Shown here: piece by piece, positions 34,280 to 43,872 of the stretch | Position numbering within the stretch: the first letter of the stretch is position 1 | How the letters are laid out: every line of letters starts with the position of its first letter | Assembly: GCA_026225395.1 (NCBI GenBank) | Contig: JAMFSR010000033.1 | Coordinates: 62,001 to 126,000 of the forward strand | Source: Granulicella sapmiensis | GTDB taxonomy: Bacteria > Acidobacteriota > Terriglobia > Terriglobales > Acidobacteriaceae | Direction: 5' to 3' | Length of the DNA: 64,000 nt | Notes under the pieces: generated by a model | Database searches by the model: none | What the model saw: only the letters and a program-made list of their open reading frames with translations | What the model was told of the DNA's origin: nothing | Made by a program: the position numbers and the translations under genes

Positions 34280-35491
34280 TCACTGTCTTACCCCATTCGA
34301 CGCTGTGCCTCTTCGTGCCGCTGCCAGCATCGCTTGCATCTTTTGTTTCGAAGTCGGTACCTTTTTCGCTTTCACCACGATTTTCCTAACGGGCGCGGGT
34401 CTTGCGGGAGCTTTCGCGGCTGCGACGGGCGCAGCCACGGGGATGTTGGCGGAGGGCATGGCTACGATGTCGCCGCCGCTAACGGGTACAGGTGTGCCGG
34501 TCTGCATTTCGAGGACGACCTGGTTTTCGTAGCGGGTGTCTACGCTGGCGAGCTTGGGGTATTGGGACTTCCACTGCGGGAGGTTCTGCTCGAAGAGTTT
34601 GTAGCGGGTGAGGAAGTTTTCGTCGCCGAAGTGGACGAGGATGTCGGTGCTGCCGCTGGCGACAAGGGCTTTGACGTCCTCGGGGTTGGAGACGTCGACT
34701 TCAGAGATGGCCTGCGAGTTCTTGGCGCCGTTGGAGTCGAGCTCGGCCATGAACTTGCGGTAGACCTCCATGCGGGCGGCGCGGACGGAGACGGGATCGC
34801 TTTCAGCGAGGCCGGTAAGGACGGGGAACGAGTAGCGGGGGTCCCCGGCTACGTCCTGGGGCATGTCGAGGAGGACGCCGTCGGCGTCGACGAGGCCGAT
34901 TTGAGTTCCCTGCCGGACGAAGGCTACGGGGGTGCGCTCGGTGACGGCGATGCGGAGCGTGTTGGGCAGCAGGCGCATGACGGTGGCGTGCTGGACCCAG
35001 GGAAGGCGTTCGAGATCGGCGCGGCGCTCGGCCAGGGGGACTTTGAAGATGTTGCGTTCGAGGTCGGAGCCGAAGACGCCAAGGACCTGTGGGCGTGTGA
35101 GGTGCTGGTTGCCGGTGATCTGGATTTCGGACGAGGTGGCGATGGTGAAGCGGGGGTCGTGCATGAGCATGGCGCGGACGCCGAGGACGGCGCCGAGAAC
35201 AATGCCTATGACGAGGAGTACGGCTGTGCCGGCAAGGATGCGGCCGGCGATGGTTTTGGGAACGCCAACGCGAAGCTTGTAGCGCATCTGCTCGCGGCGG
35301 GGACGGTAGACCTCTTCGACTTCTTTGCCTTCGGGCCAGTAGCCGCCGTCGGCATCGCCGAGACGGCCGCGCTGGAGCATGCCTGCCGGTGCGGGCTCTG
35401 GGGCCGTCCACTCCGCCTGGGCGTAGTTCTCCTCGGGCGCATCGAGCACCGCAGATCCAGCCCCAGCTTTACGCTTCCCAAACACAGCCAT
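34280..35491 (-). CDS. ftsQ: Cell division protein FtsQ/DivIB
   Basis: A 403-residue membrane protein: cytoplasmic N-terminus, one helix (ILAGTAVLLVIGIVLGAVLGV), POTRA domain (FTIATSSEIQITGNQHLTRPQ), FtsQ beta domain, and a basic C-tail (RKIVVKAKKVPTSKQKMQAM). It recruits FtsW and FtsI to the divisome. The start at 35491 gives MAVFGKRKAG; a longer frame starts 15 codons earlier. The long basic C-tail is unusual. Confidence 0.92.
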   Translation of the reverse strand: MAVFGKRKAGAGSAVLDAPEENYAQAEWTAPEPAPAGMLQRGRLGDADGGYWPEGKEVEEVYRPRREQMRYKLRVGVPKTIAGRILAGTAVLLVIGIVLGAVLGVRAMLMHDPRFTIATSSEIQITGNQHLTRPQVLGVFGSDLERNIFKVPLAERRADLERLPWVQHATVMRLLPNTLRIAVTERTPVAFVRQGTQIGLVDADGVLLDMPQDVAGDPRYSFPVLTGLAESDPVSVRAARMEVYRKFMAELDSNGAKNSQAISEVDVSNPEDVKALVASGSTDILVHFGDENFLTRYKLFEQNLPQWKSQYPKLASVDTRYENQVVLEMQTGTPVPVSGGDIVAMPSANIPVAAPVAAAKAPARPAPVRKIVVKAKKVPTSKQKMQAMLAAARRGTASNGVRQ

Positions 35492-35592
35492 ATCCAACGA
35501 GCCCGAGCAAGGCCGCGGAAGAATCGCCTCTTCCACTATAAAGGCGGGAGGATGTGGGTTGGGGGTAAGTTGAGGGGGTATCGGTAGAGGAA

Positions 35593-36018
35593 CTAAGCGC
35601 GGAAGACATTCAGGCCGAGAGCCTGGGCCGCATCGCTCTGCCGGTCGTCGAAGGAACCGAACGAAGTAATGCCGTGACGAACGGCTGTCGCAAGGTGAAG
35701 GATGTCCAGTGACCGAAGGCCATATTGTCGAGCATATCTCTGGGCGATGTTCTGAGCACTCTCAAAGACCGCAGCGTCCATTTCGAGTTTTCGATAGAAG
35801 CCATACTTTAAATCTTCAAGATAGTGGTCGATCGCTTTGCGGCCAGCGGTTACCGAATCACTCCGCGAAAAAGCGGCGACCAACTCGATGTCGCTGAGTG
35901 GTGATACCCATACGGGGTCTCGATATTGATGGAGCCAAGCCAAAGCATCTGGTGATTCTCGCTCGGTCAGATAAAACTTGAATAGAAAGCTTGTATCGAG
36001 GTAACTACCCACGAGCAT
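35593..36018 (-). CDS. PIN-domain toxin within the dcw cluster
   Basis: A 141-residue PIN protein: SYLDTSFLFKFYL holds the first Asp, DIELVAAFSR the Glu, DAAVFESAQ and LRSLDILHLATAV the next acids, then FDDRQSDAAQALG. ATG 36018 gives MLVGSYLDTS and overlaps the antitoxin gene by 14 bases. Expected RNase activity on free toxin. It sits between ftsQ and murC. Confidence 0.82.
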   Translation of the reverse strand: MLVGSYLDTSFLFKFYLTERESPDALAWLHQYRDPVWVSPLSDIELVAAFSRSDSVTAGRKAIDHYLEDLKYGFYRKLEMDAAVFESAQNIAQRYARQYGLRSLDILHLATAVRHGITSFGSFDDRQSDAAQALGLNVFRA

Positions 36019-36313
36019 CACGATCCTCGCGGATCCACTTCGCACCAGTGCCTGAAGGGAAAACTTGATCTCCCCAGGTTTCACGCAGGCGAGCCTTCAT
36101 GCGTTCCACGTCCGGACGCCCTACGATCTGATGTGCGACCGGCGTCTTAGGGGCGTGTACTTCCGCCACGATCGTATTGCCACGCACGAGTTCAATGGAT
36201 CGGCCTTCGCTCAGCTCCTGCTCCAGCGTTGCGAGGTGCTGAGCGAGGTCGTCGACTTGAATGCGCTGGACCTTTGCGGGTTCCATGTCACGGATTGTTT
36301 CGCTCGTTGCCAT
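36005..36313 (-). CDS. Phd-like antitoxin within the dcw cluster
   Basis: A 102-residue protein. The N-half VQRIQVDDLAQHLATLEQELSEGRSIELV is Phd/YefM-like, and the C-half MKARLRETWGDQVFPSG would engage the toxin. It starts 9 bases after the murC stop, so it is probably read through from the wall genes. Confidence 0.75.
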   Translation of the reverse strand: MATSETIRDMEPAKVQRIQVDDLAQHLATLEQELSEGRSIELVRGNTIVAEVHAPKTPVAHQIVGRPDVERMKARLRETWGDQVFPSGTGAKWIREDRDARG

Positions 36314-36322
36314 AACAAAATC

Positions 36323-37732
36323 CTATGCTTTCGCGGCTAGCTTTTCCAGCAGCACCGCACCTGCGGCGGAGACGTTGCCGGCGCCCATGGTCATGATGAC
36401 GTCGCCGGGGCGGGCGTCGGCAGCTAGGCGGGTTACGGCTTCGTCCATGGAGGGGGCGTACGCAACGAGCTTGCCACTGGCTTCGCGGATGCGGGTGGCG
36501 AGGGCTTCGCCAGTGATGCCTTCGATGGGCTTTTCGCTGGCGGCGTAGATGTCGAGGACCTGGAGGGAGTCGGAGTCGCCGAAGGCAGTGGCGAAGTCGT
36601 CCATGAGGTCGCGGGTGCGGGTGTAGCGGTGGGGTTGGAAGAGGACGAGGACGCGGGCGTAGCCGCACTCTCGGGCGGCCTGCAGCGTGGCTTTGATTTC
36701 GGTGGGGTGGTGGCCGTAGTCGTCGACGACGGTGACGCCGCGCTCGAGACCTTTGACCTGGAAGCGGCGGTCGACGCCGCGGAAGGTGGCGAGGCCGGCG
36801 GCGATCTTTTCGGGAGGGATGCCGAGCTGGACGCCGATGGCGATGGCGGCGGTGGCGTTAAGGAGATTGTGGCGGCCGGGCTTGTGGAGTTTGAACGGGC
36901 CGAGTAGCAAGCCGCGGGCGTTGACTTCGAAAGTGGCTACGCCGTCGGCGCCGGAGGGAAGGACGCGGAGGCGGAAGTCGGCGTCGGCGGACTCGCCGTA
37001 GGTGTAGACCCTGCGGGCGGCGCGGGGAAGGATGGCGCGGAGGAGTGGGTTGTCAATGCAGGCGGTGATGGCGCCGTAGAACGGGATGCGGAGCATGAAC
37101 TCGACGAAGACGCGCTCGACGTCGGCCATGTCGGCGTAGGTGTCCATGTGCTCGCGGTCGAGGTTGGTGACGACGGCGAGGATGGGCGAGAGATGGAGGA
37201 AGGAGCGGTCGCTTTCGTCGGCTTCGGCGACGAGGTACTGGCTGTTGCCGAGGCGGGCGTTCGAGCCGAGGGCGTCCACGCGGCCGCCGACGACGACGGT
37301 TGGGTCGAGTCCGCCGCCGGCGAGGACGGCGGCGACCATGCTGGTGGTGGTGGTTTTGCCGTGCATGCCGGCGATGGCGATGCCGTACTTGAGGCGCATG
37401 AGCTCGGCGAGCATTTCGGCACGCTGGATGACGGGGATTTTGCGGGAGCGGGCTTCGAGGACTTCGGGGTTGTCCTTGGCGACGGCGGAGCTGGTGACGA
37501 CGACGTCCGAGGCGGCGGCATTGGCGGCGGCGTGGCCGGTGTAGATGGTGGCGCCAAGTTTTTCGAGGCGCTCCGTGGTGGGCGAGGAGCGCAGGTCGGA
37601 GCCGGAGACGGGGTAACCCATCGTGAGCAGGATTTCGGCGATGCCGCTCATGCCGATGCCGCCGATCCCGATGAAGTGGACGCGCTGGGAGGGGGCAAAC
37701 ATGGCGTGTTCGGGCAAAGTCATAGAGCTCAT
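36323..37732 (-). CDS. murC: UDP-N-acetylmuramate--L-alanine ligase
   Basis: A 469-residue ATP-dependent ligase adding L-Ala to UDP-MurNAc. The N-domain has HFIGIGGIGMSGIAEI, the ATP loop is GMHGKTTTTSMVAA, the middle domain holds LVAEADESDRSFLHL, and the C-domain VVDDYGHHPTEIKA. Length is normal. Downstream in the same direction come the antitoxin, ftsQ and ftsA. Confidence 0.96.
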   Translation of the reverse strand: MSSMTLPEHAMFAPSQRVHFIGIGGIGMSGIAEILLTMGYPVSGSDLRSSPTTERLEKLGATIYTGHAAANAAASDVVVTSSAVAKDNPEVLEARSRKIPVIQRAEMLAELMRLKYGIAIAGMHGKTTTTSMVAAVLAGGGLDPTVVVGGRVDALGSNARLGNSQYLVAEADESDRSFLHLSPILAVVTNLDREHMDTYADMADVERVFVEFMLRIPFYGAITACIDNPLLRAILPRAARRVYTYGESADADFRLRVLPSGADGVATFEVNARGLLLGPFKLHKPGRHNLLNATAAIAIGVQLGIPPEKIAAGLATFRGVDRRFQVKGLERGVTVVDDYGHHPTEIKATLQAARECGYARVLVLFQPHRYTRTRDLMDDFATAFGDSDSLQVLDIYAASEKPIEGITGEALATRIREASGKLVAYAPSMDEAVTRLAADARPGDVIMTMGAGNVSAAGAVLLEKLAAKA

Positions 37733-37801
37733 TCTCTCTCAGATGCGGAGGGTAGTATCCGAAAGTATTGGTTTGCGGTCTTACTTTTGAGATTCCGCCC
37801 C

Positions 37802-38848
37802 ATGTCGTCGCCTGCTAGCATCCAAACAACCATGCAAGCCAGCACGTTTTTGAAACTTACGCTCGCCTCCCTTTGTTTTGCCGCTGTGGCCCACGCTTCC
37901 GTTGCCCTGTTGATGGAGGAGCCCTACGGCACCTTTGGCGCCGTGAACCCAACCGGCCATGCGGCGATTTATTTAAGCCACGTCTGCGCGGAGACGCCGG
38001 TGCAGCTGCGTGCCTGCCACGAGGGCGAGTATGGCGTGGTGATCAGCCGATATCACAAGGTGGATGGGCTGGACTGGGTGGCGATCCCGCTGGTGCCGTA
38101 TCTGTACGCCGTGGATACACCGGTGGAAATACCGGCGACGGTGACCAAGGAGCAGGTGGCCGACATCCGCGATGCGTATCGCAGAAGGCATCTTGAGGAG
38201 ATTACGCCGGATGACCCGAAGACCGGCGGGGCGCCGAAGGGTGAGTGGACCCAGCTCGTGGGTTCCGCCTTCGACCGCAGCATTCACGGGTTCCAGATCG
38301 ATACCACTACCGATCAGGATGCGCGGCTGATTGCGATCTTCAACGACCGCAAGAATGTGGGGCACTTCAATCTGCTGTTCCATAACTGCGCGGATTTTTC
38401 GAAGATGGTGCTGAACACGTATGACCCGCACGCGGTACACCGGAACTTCATTGCCGATGCGGGCATTACGACACCAAAACAGGATGCGCGCTCGTGGGTG
38501 GCGTATGGAAAGAAGCATCCGGAGCTGAATCCTTCGGCCTTCATCATCAAGCAGGTGCCGGGGACGGTTGGACGGTCGCATCCGGATGATGGAGTGGCGG
38601 AGTCGCTGGTGAAGAGTAAGAAGTACATTCTGCCGCTGACCATCCTCGCTCCGGAAGTGAGCGGAGGGGTGGTTGTGGCGTACCTGGCGGATGGGCGGAT
38701 GAAGCTGCCCAAAGGAACGCCGGTGTTCAATATCGGTGACGAGGAGACGACGAGCGATCCGGCTCCGGATACCGCTCCCCGTGAACAGCTGCCCAAGCCT
38801 GCTCCTGACGCGGCGCCGCCAGCGGCCACCCCGGCTCCGGCGCCTTAG
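37802..38848 (+). CDS. Secreted permuted NlpC/P60-like (papain-fold) protein
   Basis: A 348-residue protein with a signal peptide (hydrophobic FLKLTLASLCFAAVAHA). Candidate catalytic residues in the permuted order are His53 in NPTGHAAIYLSHV and Cys196 in FHNCADFSKMVLN, as in LRAT/YiiX-type papain-like folds. The C-terminus (from 38740) is a Pro/Ala-rich tail. It could be a wall amidase/peptidase or a lipid hydrolase. A second in-frame ATG at 37832 is an alternative start. It runs opposite to the dcw genes. Confidence 0.6.
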   Translation: MSSPASIQTTMQASTFLKLTLASLCFAAVAHASVALLMEEPYGTFGAVNPTGHAAIYLSHVCAETPVQLRACHEGEYGVVISRYHKVDGLDWVAIPLVPYLYAVDTPVEIPATVTKEQVADIRDAYRRRHLEEITPDDPKTGGAPKGEWTQLVGSAFDRSIHGFQIDTTTDQDARLIAIFNDRKNVGHFNLLFHNCADFSKMVLNTYDPHAVHRNFIADAGITTPKQDARSWVAYGKKHPELNPSAFIIKQVPGTVGRSHPDDGVAESLVKSKKYILPLTILAPEVSGGVVVAYLADGRMKLPKGTPVFNIGDEETTSDPAPDTAPREQLPKPAPDAAPPAATPAPAP

Positions 38849-38892
38849 ATCTGCGGCGCACAGATTCAAGTGCCTGGGACGGTTATGCTTGT

Positions 38893-39094
38893 GCGAGGCG
38901 GTGGTCGAACCTCGCCGCTGCGAGACCCGTCCTAACCGGTAATACCAAAAGCGCCGAAACCGCAACAAATGAGGCGGTTCCTGTGTCTAATCCGTTGAGA
39001 ACCGGGACAAGGCATGAAGCCCAGTACCGGGGAGCACTCCGGCATGCCTCGTAACCTGTGGCAAATACAGGGCAGACGGCTTCCGGAAGGGGGT
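38893..39094 (+). other. Structured leader upstream of the YXWGXW protein gene
   Basis: Paired elements: GCGAGG 38893-38898/CCTCGC 38910-38915; CGGTTC 38975-38980/GAACCG 38999-39004; and a long stem GGCATG 39011-39016/CATGCC 39043-39048 with nested CCGG 39027-39030/CCGG 39039-39042. A ribosome binding site GGAAGGGG follows. Could be a riboswitch or thermosensor; no known class matches by eye. Confidence 0.4.
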
Positions 39095-39099
39095 TATGT

Positions 39100-39936
39100 A
39101 TGAACATCACGCGTAAACTTCGCACACTTCTCGCAGGCACGGCAGTTGCCGCGGCTCTGCTGTTCGCTGTGCCGGCCAAGCCCGCGCACGCGGGAGTTTT
39201 TGTTTCGGTAGGCATAGCGCCTCCGCCGATTCCTGTGTATGAACAGCCCTTGATCCCAGGGGATGGTTATATCTGGACGCCCGGCTACTGGGCGTATGGT
39301 GATGCCGGCTACTACTGGGTGGATGGCGCCTGGGTGTATCCGCCTTATGTGGGCGCGCTGTGGACGCCCGGCTGGTGGGGATGGGGTGGCGGCGGCTACT
39401 TCTGGCATGCTGGCCTTTGGGGCCGCTCGATCGGCTACTACGGTGGCATCAATTATGGCTTCGGCTACTTCGGCACCGGCTTTTATGGCGGCTATTGGAA
39501 TGGTGGCCGTTTCTTCTATAACCGCGCCTACGGCCACTTTGGCGAAGGCTTCCGCGGGGCTTCGTACAACCGCGCTTATGCCGGGTTCAATGGACGGCCT
39601 GGTGGGGCGAGCTTTAATGCTCATCCTCCGGCGCAGTTTGCCGGTAACCGTGGCGGAGCCGGAGTGAATGGCGCATACCATGCCGCGGCGGCGGGCGGTA
39701 CCGCTCGCGGAGGCTTTGGCGGCGAGTCTCGTGCAGGTACAGCTAACTATGCCGGTAATCGCGGAGGCTATAGCGCACCGGCTGGTCATGCGAGTGCTCC
39801 CAGCGGCGGAGGCGGGTATCACGCTCCGAGCGGCGGAGGAGGCGGGTACCACGCTCCCAGCGGTGGTGGCGGTGGTGGCTTCCACGGCGGTGGCGGTGGT
39901 GGCGGACATGCCGGTGGCGGCGGCGGACATCGCTAA
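39100..39936 (+). CDS. Secreted YXWGXW-repeat, Gly-rich protein
   Basis: A 278-residue protein: signal peptide 1-31 (ending AHAG), then YXWGXW-type repeats (GYWAYGDAGYYWVDGAW; WTPGWWGWGGGGYFWHAG), then an aromatic/Gly region and a low-complexity tail with tandem APSGGGGGYH units. Similar proteins are secreted and surface-associated. The tail is a possible recombination hotspot. The ATG follows a strong GGAAGGGGG ribosome site. Opposite strand to murC and murG. Confidence 0.8.
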   Translation: MNITRKLRTLLAGTAVAAALLFAVPAKPAHAGVFVSVGIAPPPIPVYEQPLIPGDGYIWTPGYWAYGDAGYYWVDGAWVYPPYVGALWTPGWWGWGGGGYFWHAGLWGRSIGYYGGINYGFGYFGTGFYGGYWNGGRFFYNRAYGHFGEGFRGASYNRAYAGFNGRPGGASFNAHPPAQFAGNRGGAGVNGAYHAAAAGGTARGGFGGESRAGTANYAGNRGGYSAPAGHASAPSGGGGYHAPSGGGGGYHAPSGGGGGGFHGGGGGGGHAGGGGGHR

Positions 39937-39982
39937 ACAGCGGGTCTGCTGCTAAGAAAATCTGAAGGGCTGAGGGTAATCC

Positions 39983-41092
<1,110 letters not shown>

Positions 41093-41093
41093 C

Positions 41094-42185
41094 TTAGTCG
41101 ATCTCTCGGGTGACGTTGAGCAGAACGCCCATGCTGGCCAGAGTGACGAACACGCTGGTGCCACCGGACGAGATGAATGGCAGTGGAATGCCCTTGGTGG
41201 GAAGCAGAGCGAGGACGACGCTCATGTTGAAGAAGGCCTGCACCAGGATCGCTGTGGTGAGGCCGAAGGCGAGGAAGCGGGCGAAGGGGTCGGTGGAGAG
41301 GAAGGCGGCGCGGAGACCTCGGTAGCCGAGGACGCAGAAGGCGGCGACAACGCAGAGTGCGCCGATGAGGCCGAGCTCTTCGCAGATGTTGGCGAAGATG
41401 AAGTCGGTGTGAGGCTCGGGGAGATAGAAAAGTTTCTGGCGGCCTTCCATGAGGCCGAGGCCGCGGATGCCACCGGTGCTGACTGCGATGAGGGATTGCA
41501 GGATGTGGAAGCCGGCTCCCTTGGGGTCGGCTTCGGGGTTGAGGAAGACCTTCATGCGGGCGGCGCGCCAGGCTACGTGGAAGAGCATGTAGTACATGAC
41601 CGGAGCGGCGCAGCCGAGGGCGACGGCGATCCATTTCATCTGCATGCCGGCAAGGTAGAGCATGAGCAACAGAACCGCCGCGCAGACGAGTGCAGTGCCG
41701 AGGTCGGGCTCTTTGAGGATGAGGAGGATGAAGACCAGCGGCGGAAGGACTGCCGGGAGGATGGTTTCCTTGAGGTCGTCGATGGCGTGGATGCGGGTCT
41801 GCAAAAACCATGCGAGGAAGAGGATGATGACGGGCTTGGCGAGCTCAGACGGCTGCAGCGTCACACCGGGGATGCGGATCCAGCGGTGCGCCCCGTTCAT
41901 GCCGCTCATCGCGAAGACGCCGAGGAGCAGAAGACCGGTGACACCCATGAGCGGGAAGATGAGTTTGGGATTGTTGTACTTGCGGTAGTCCACGCGCATG
42001 AGGATGAAGAGCGCGACGAGGCCGAGGAGCACATAGATGGCCTGGTTGCTGACATAGGCGTACGGCGTGCCGCGTGTGGCCTTGGCGAGCACGGCGGACG
42101 CGGAGAATACCGACACTAACCCGAACAGCACGAGAAGAAGCACTGTGCCGAAAAGCCATTTATCAACGCCGACCCGTTTTGCCAT
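41094..42185 (-). CDS. ftsW: Septal peptidoglycan polymerase FtsW
   Basis: A 363-residue SEDS polymerase with ten hydrophobic helices. It has FGLVSVFSASAVLA, HRWIRIPGVTLQPSELAKP with the conserved Glu/Pro, and PLPFISSGGTSVFVTLA near the C-terminus. It polymerises lipid II with FtsI. The stop is almost in contact with murG; murD ends 20 bases upstream of its start. Confidence 0.96.
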   Translation of the reverse strand: MAKRVGVDKWLFGTVLLLVLFGLVSVFSASAVLAKATRGTPYAYVSNQAIYVLLGLVALFILMRVDYRKYNNPKLIFPLMGVTGLLLLGVFAMSGMNGAHRWIRIPGVTLQPSELAKPVIILFLAWFLQTRIHAIDDLKETILPAVLPPLVFILLILKEPDLGTALVCAAVLLLMLYLAGMQMKWIAVALGCAAPVMYYMLFHVAWRAARMKVFLNPEADPKGAGFHILQSLIAVSTGGIRGLGLMEGRQKLFYLPEPHTDFIFANICEELGLIGALCVVAAFCVLGYRGLRAAFLSTDPFARFLAFGLTTAILVQAFFNMSVVLALLPTKGIPLPFISSGGTSVFVTLASMGVLLNVTREID

Positions 42186-42205
42186 CTTCTACCGCCTGCC
42201 CGTCT

Positions 42206-43558
42206 TTACAGAGCCGTGACCAGCTGCTTGAACACGCGGCCGCGGTGCTCATAGTTGTCGAACTGGTCGAAGCTTGCACATGCGGGAGCCAGCAAAACGA
42301 CATCGCCCGCACTGGCGGCTTCATGCACCAGAGCGATCGCGCGTTCGACTGTCTCCGCTCTTTCTATCTTCACGACCCCGGCGAGTTGATGCTCAATTTT
42401 TTCCGCGGCTGAACCAATGGTGAGTACCGTCTTCACTCTTTCTCGCAGGAGGGCGGACATCGTGGCATAATCGGAGTCTTTGTCTTTGCCACCAAGGATG
42501 AGCCAGATGTTGCCTTCGAAGGCTTCGACGGCCTTGACGGTGGCGTCGACATTGGTGGCCTTGGAGTCGTTGTAGTAGCGGACGCCGTCGAGCTCGCGCA
42601 CGAATTCGAGTCGGTGCTCGACTGCCTTGAAGGCGGCCACGGCGGAGCGGATGGTGGCGGTTTCGACGCCTGCAAGCTTTGCGGCGGTGATGGCGGCGAG
42701 AACGTTTTCGACGTTGTGCGCGCCGGCTAGCGGGATTTCCGCGACGGGCATGATGGGTTCGGGCTTGGCGCCTTCTTTGGGGATGAAGAAGATGGATTCG
42801 CCGTGGGCGAAGGCGCCTTGTTTGATTTGGCGTTTGGCACTGAACCAGTAGATCTGCGCCTTGGTTTTGGCGGCTACCATTTGCGTTTTGACGTCTTCGG
42901 CGTTGAGCACGAGGAAGTCGTCGGCGGTTTGGAACTCGGTGATGCGGGCCTTGGCGGCGGCGTAAGCTTCGAAGCTGCCGTGGCGGTCGAGATGGTCGGG
43001 TGTGATGTTGAGGACGAGCGCGATGCGGGGCTTGAAGGTTTCGACGGTTTCGAGCTGGAAGCTGGAGACTTCGAGCACGCTCCAGGTGTCGGGCGTGCTT
43101 TCTTCAGCGAGGTCGGTGACGGGGCGACCGATGTTTCCGCCGACGAGCGTGGGGCGGCCGGAGGCTGCGAGGATTTCGCCGACGAGCGTGGTGGTGGTGG
43201 TTTTGCCGTTGGAGCCGGTGATGCCGATGGATTGGCCGGCGAGGAACTCGGCGCCTAGTTCGAGTTCGCCAATGATGTGCAGGCCGAGCGCGCGGACCTG
43301 TACGAGCTCGGGTGTGGACATGGGGACGCCGGGGCTGACGACGATGAGGTCCTGACGGCGGAAGGTGAGCAGGCCGTGGGAGCCGGCTTCGACCATGAAG
43401 CCTTCGTCGAGGAGCATGGGGAGTTCGGCGATGAGGGTTGCGGGGCGGGCGTCGGACACGGTGACGCTGGCGCCGCGCTTTTTGAGGAAGCGCGCGGCGG
43501 CGAGGCCGCTCTTGCCGAGACCTACTACGAGGACGCGTTTGTTTTTTAGTTCAATCAA
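42206..43558 (-). CDS. murD: UDP-N-acetylmuramoylalanine--D-glutamate ligase
   Basis: A 450-residue ligase adding D-Glu. The N-domain reads KRVLVVGLGKSGLAAARFL, the ATP loop GITGSNGKTTTTTLVG, and EVSSFQLETV and YYNDSKATNVDATVKA in the catalytic and C-domains. The TTG at 43558 is chosen as start because it sits at a TTGA overlap with the stop of the preceding membrane protein gene and has GGAG upstream. A longer frame gives non-family N-terminal residues. Confidence 0.93.
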   Translation of the reverse strand: MIELKNKRVLVVGLGKSGLAAARFLKKRGASVTVSDARPATLIAELPMLLDEGFMVEAGSHGLLTFRRQDLIVVSPGVPMSTPELVQVRALGLHIIGELELGAEFLAGQSIGITGSNGKTTTTTLVGEILAASGRPTLVGGNIGRPVTDLAEESTPDTWSVLEVSSFQLETVETFKPRIALVLNITPDHLDRHGSFEAYAAAKARITEFQTADDFLVLNAEDVKTQMVAAKTKAQIYWFSAKRQIKQGAFAHGESIFFIPKEGAKPEPIMPVAEIPLAGAHNVENVLAAITAAKLAGVETATIRSAVAAFKAVEHRLEFVRELDGVRYYNDSKATNVDATVKAVEAFEGNIWLILGGKDKDSDYATMSALLRERVKTVLTIGSAAEKIEHQLAGVVKIERAETVERAIALVHEAASAGDVVLLAPACASFDQFDNYEHRGRVFKQLVTAL

Positions 43559-43791
43559 TGCCCTTGCTCCAATAACCAGAGATATCCACCAACCGCGACA
43601 AGAAATAGAGCAAGCAACCACCATCGGGAGCCGCGAATGATCCCAATCGCGATGAGCAACAATGCTCCGATCTGTGCCCAACCGGCAGCATCCACGATAC
43701 CAATACTCGACGTCTGAAAAACTAAACCGGAAGCACTCGCGACAATCGTCAAAACCAGTCCGGTGGTCGCAATCTTATCCGTAGTTCTCAT
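43555..43791 (-). CDS. Small three-helix membrane protein coupled to murD
   Basis: A 78-residue protein, three predicted helices (ATTGLVLTIVASASGLVF; WAQIGALLLIAIGII; WWLLALFLVAVGGYLWLL) and a short basic segment between helices 2 and 3. Its TGA stop is embedded in the TTGA start of murD, implying translational coupling. No family is recognised. It may sit in the divisome membrane context, but this is inferred from position only. A start upstream would add about 29 unlikely residues. Confidence 0.6.
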   Translation of the reverse strand: MRTTDKIATTGLVLTIVASASGLVFQTSSIGIVDAAGWAQIGALLLIAIGIIRGSRWWLLALFLVAVGGYLWLLEQGH

Positions 43792-43872
43792 CGAGAAAAA
43801 TTCCCATAACGATTGGTTCAAAATGATGCTGCTCTTATCATCACAACTGTAGCAGCGGAAAGGAGTAATTCT

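Noticed and set aside
39780..39936. Possible CRISPR-like repeat array
   Set aside because: The repetition is codon-level (APSGGGGGYH units) in the tail of a secreted protein, with no equal-length unique spacers.
42206..43681. Longer murD starting upstream of 43558
   Set aside because: The extra residues are unlike the family and overlap the coupled membrane protein gene; the TTGA overlap gives a better start.
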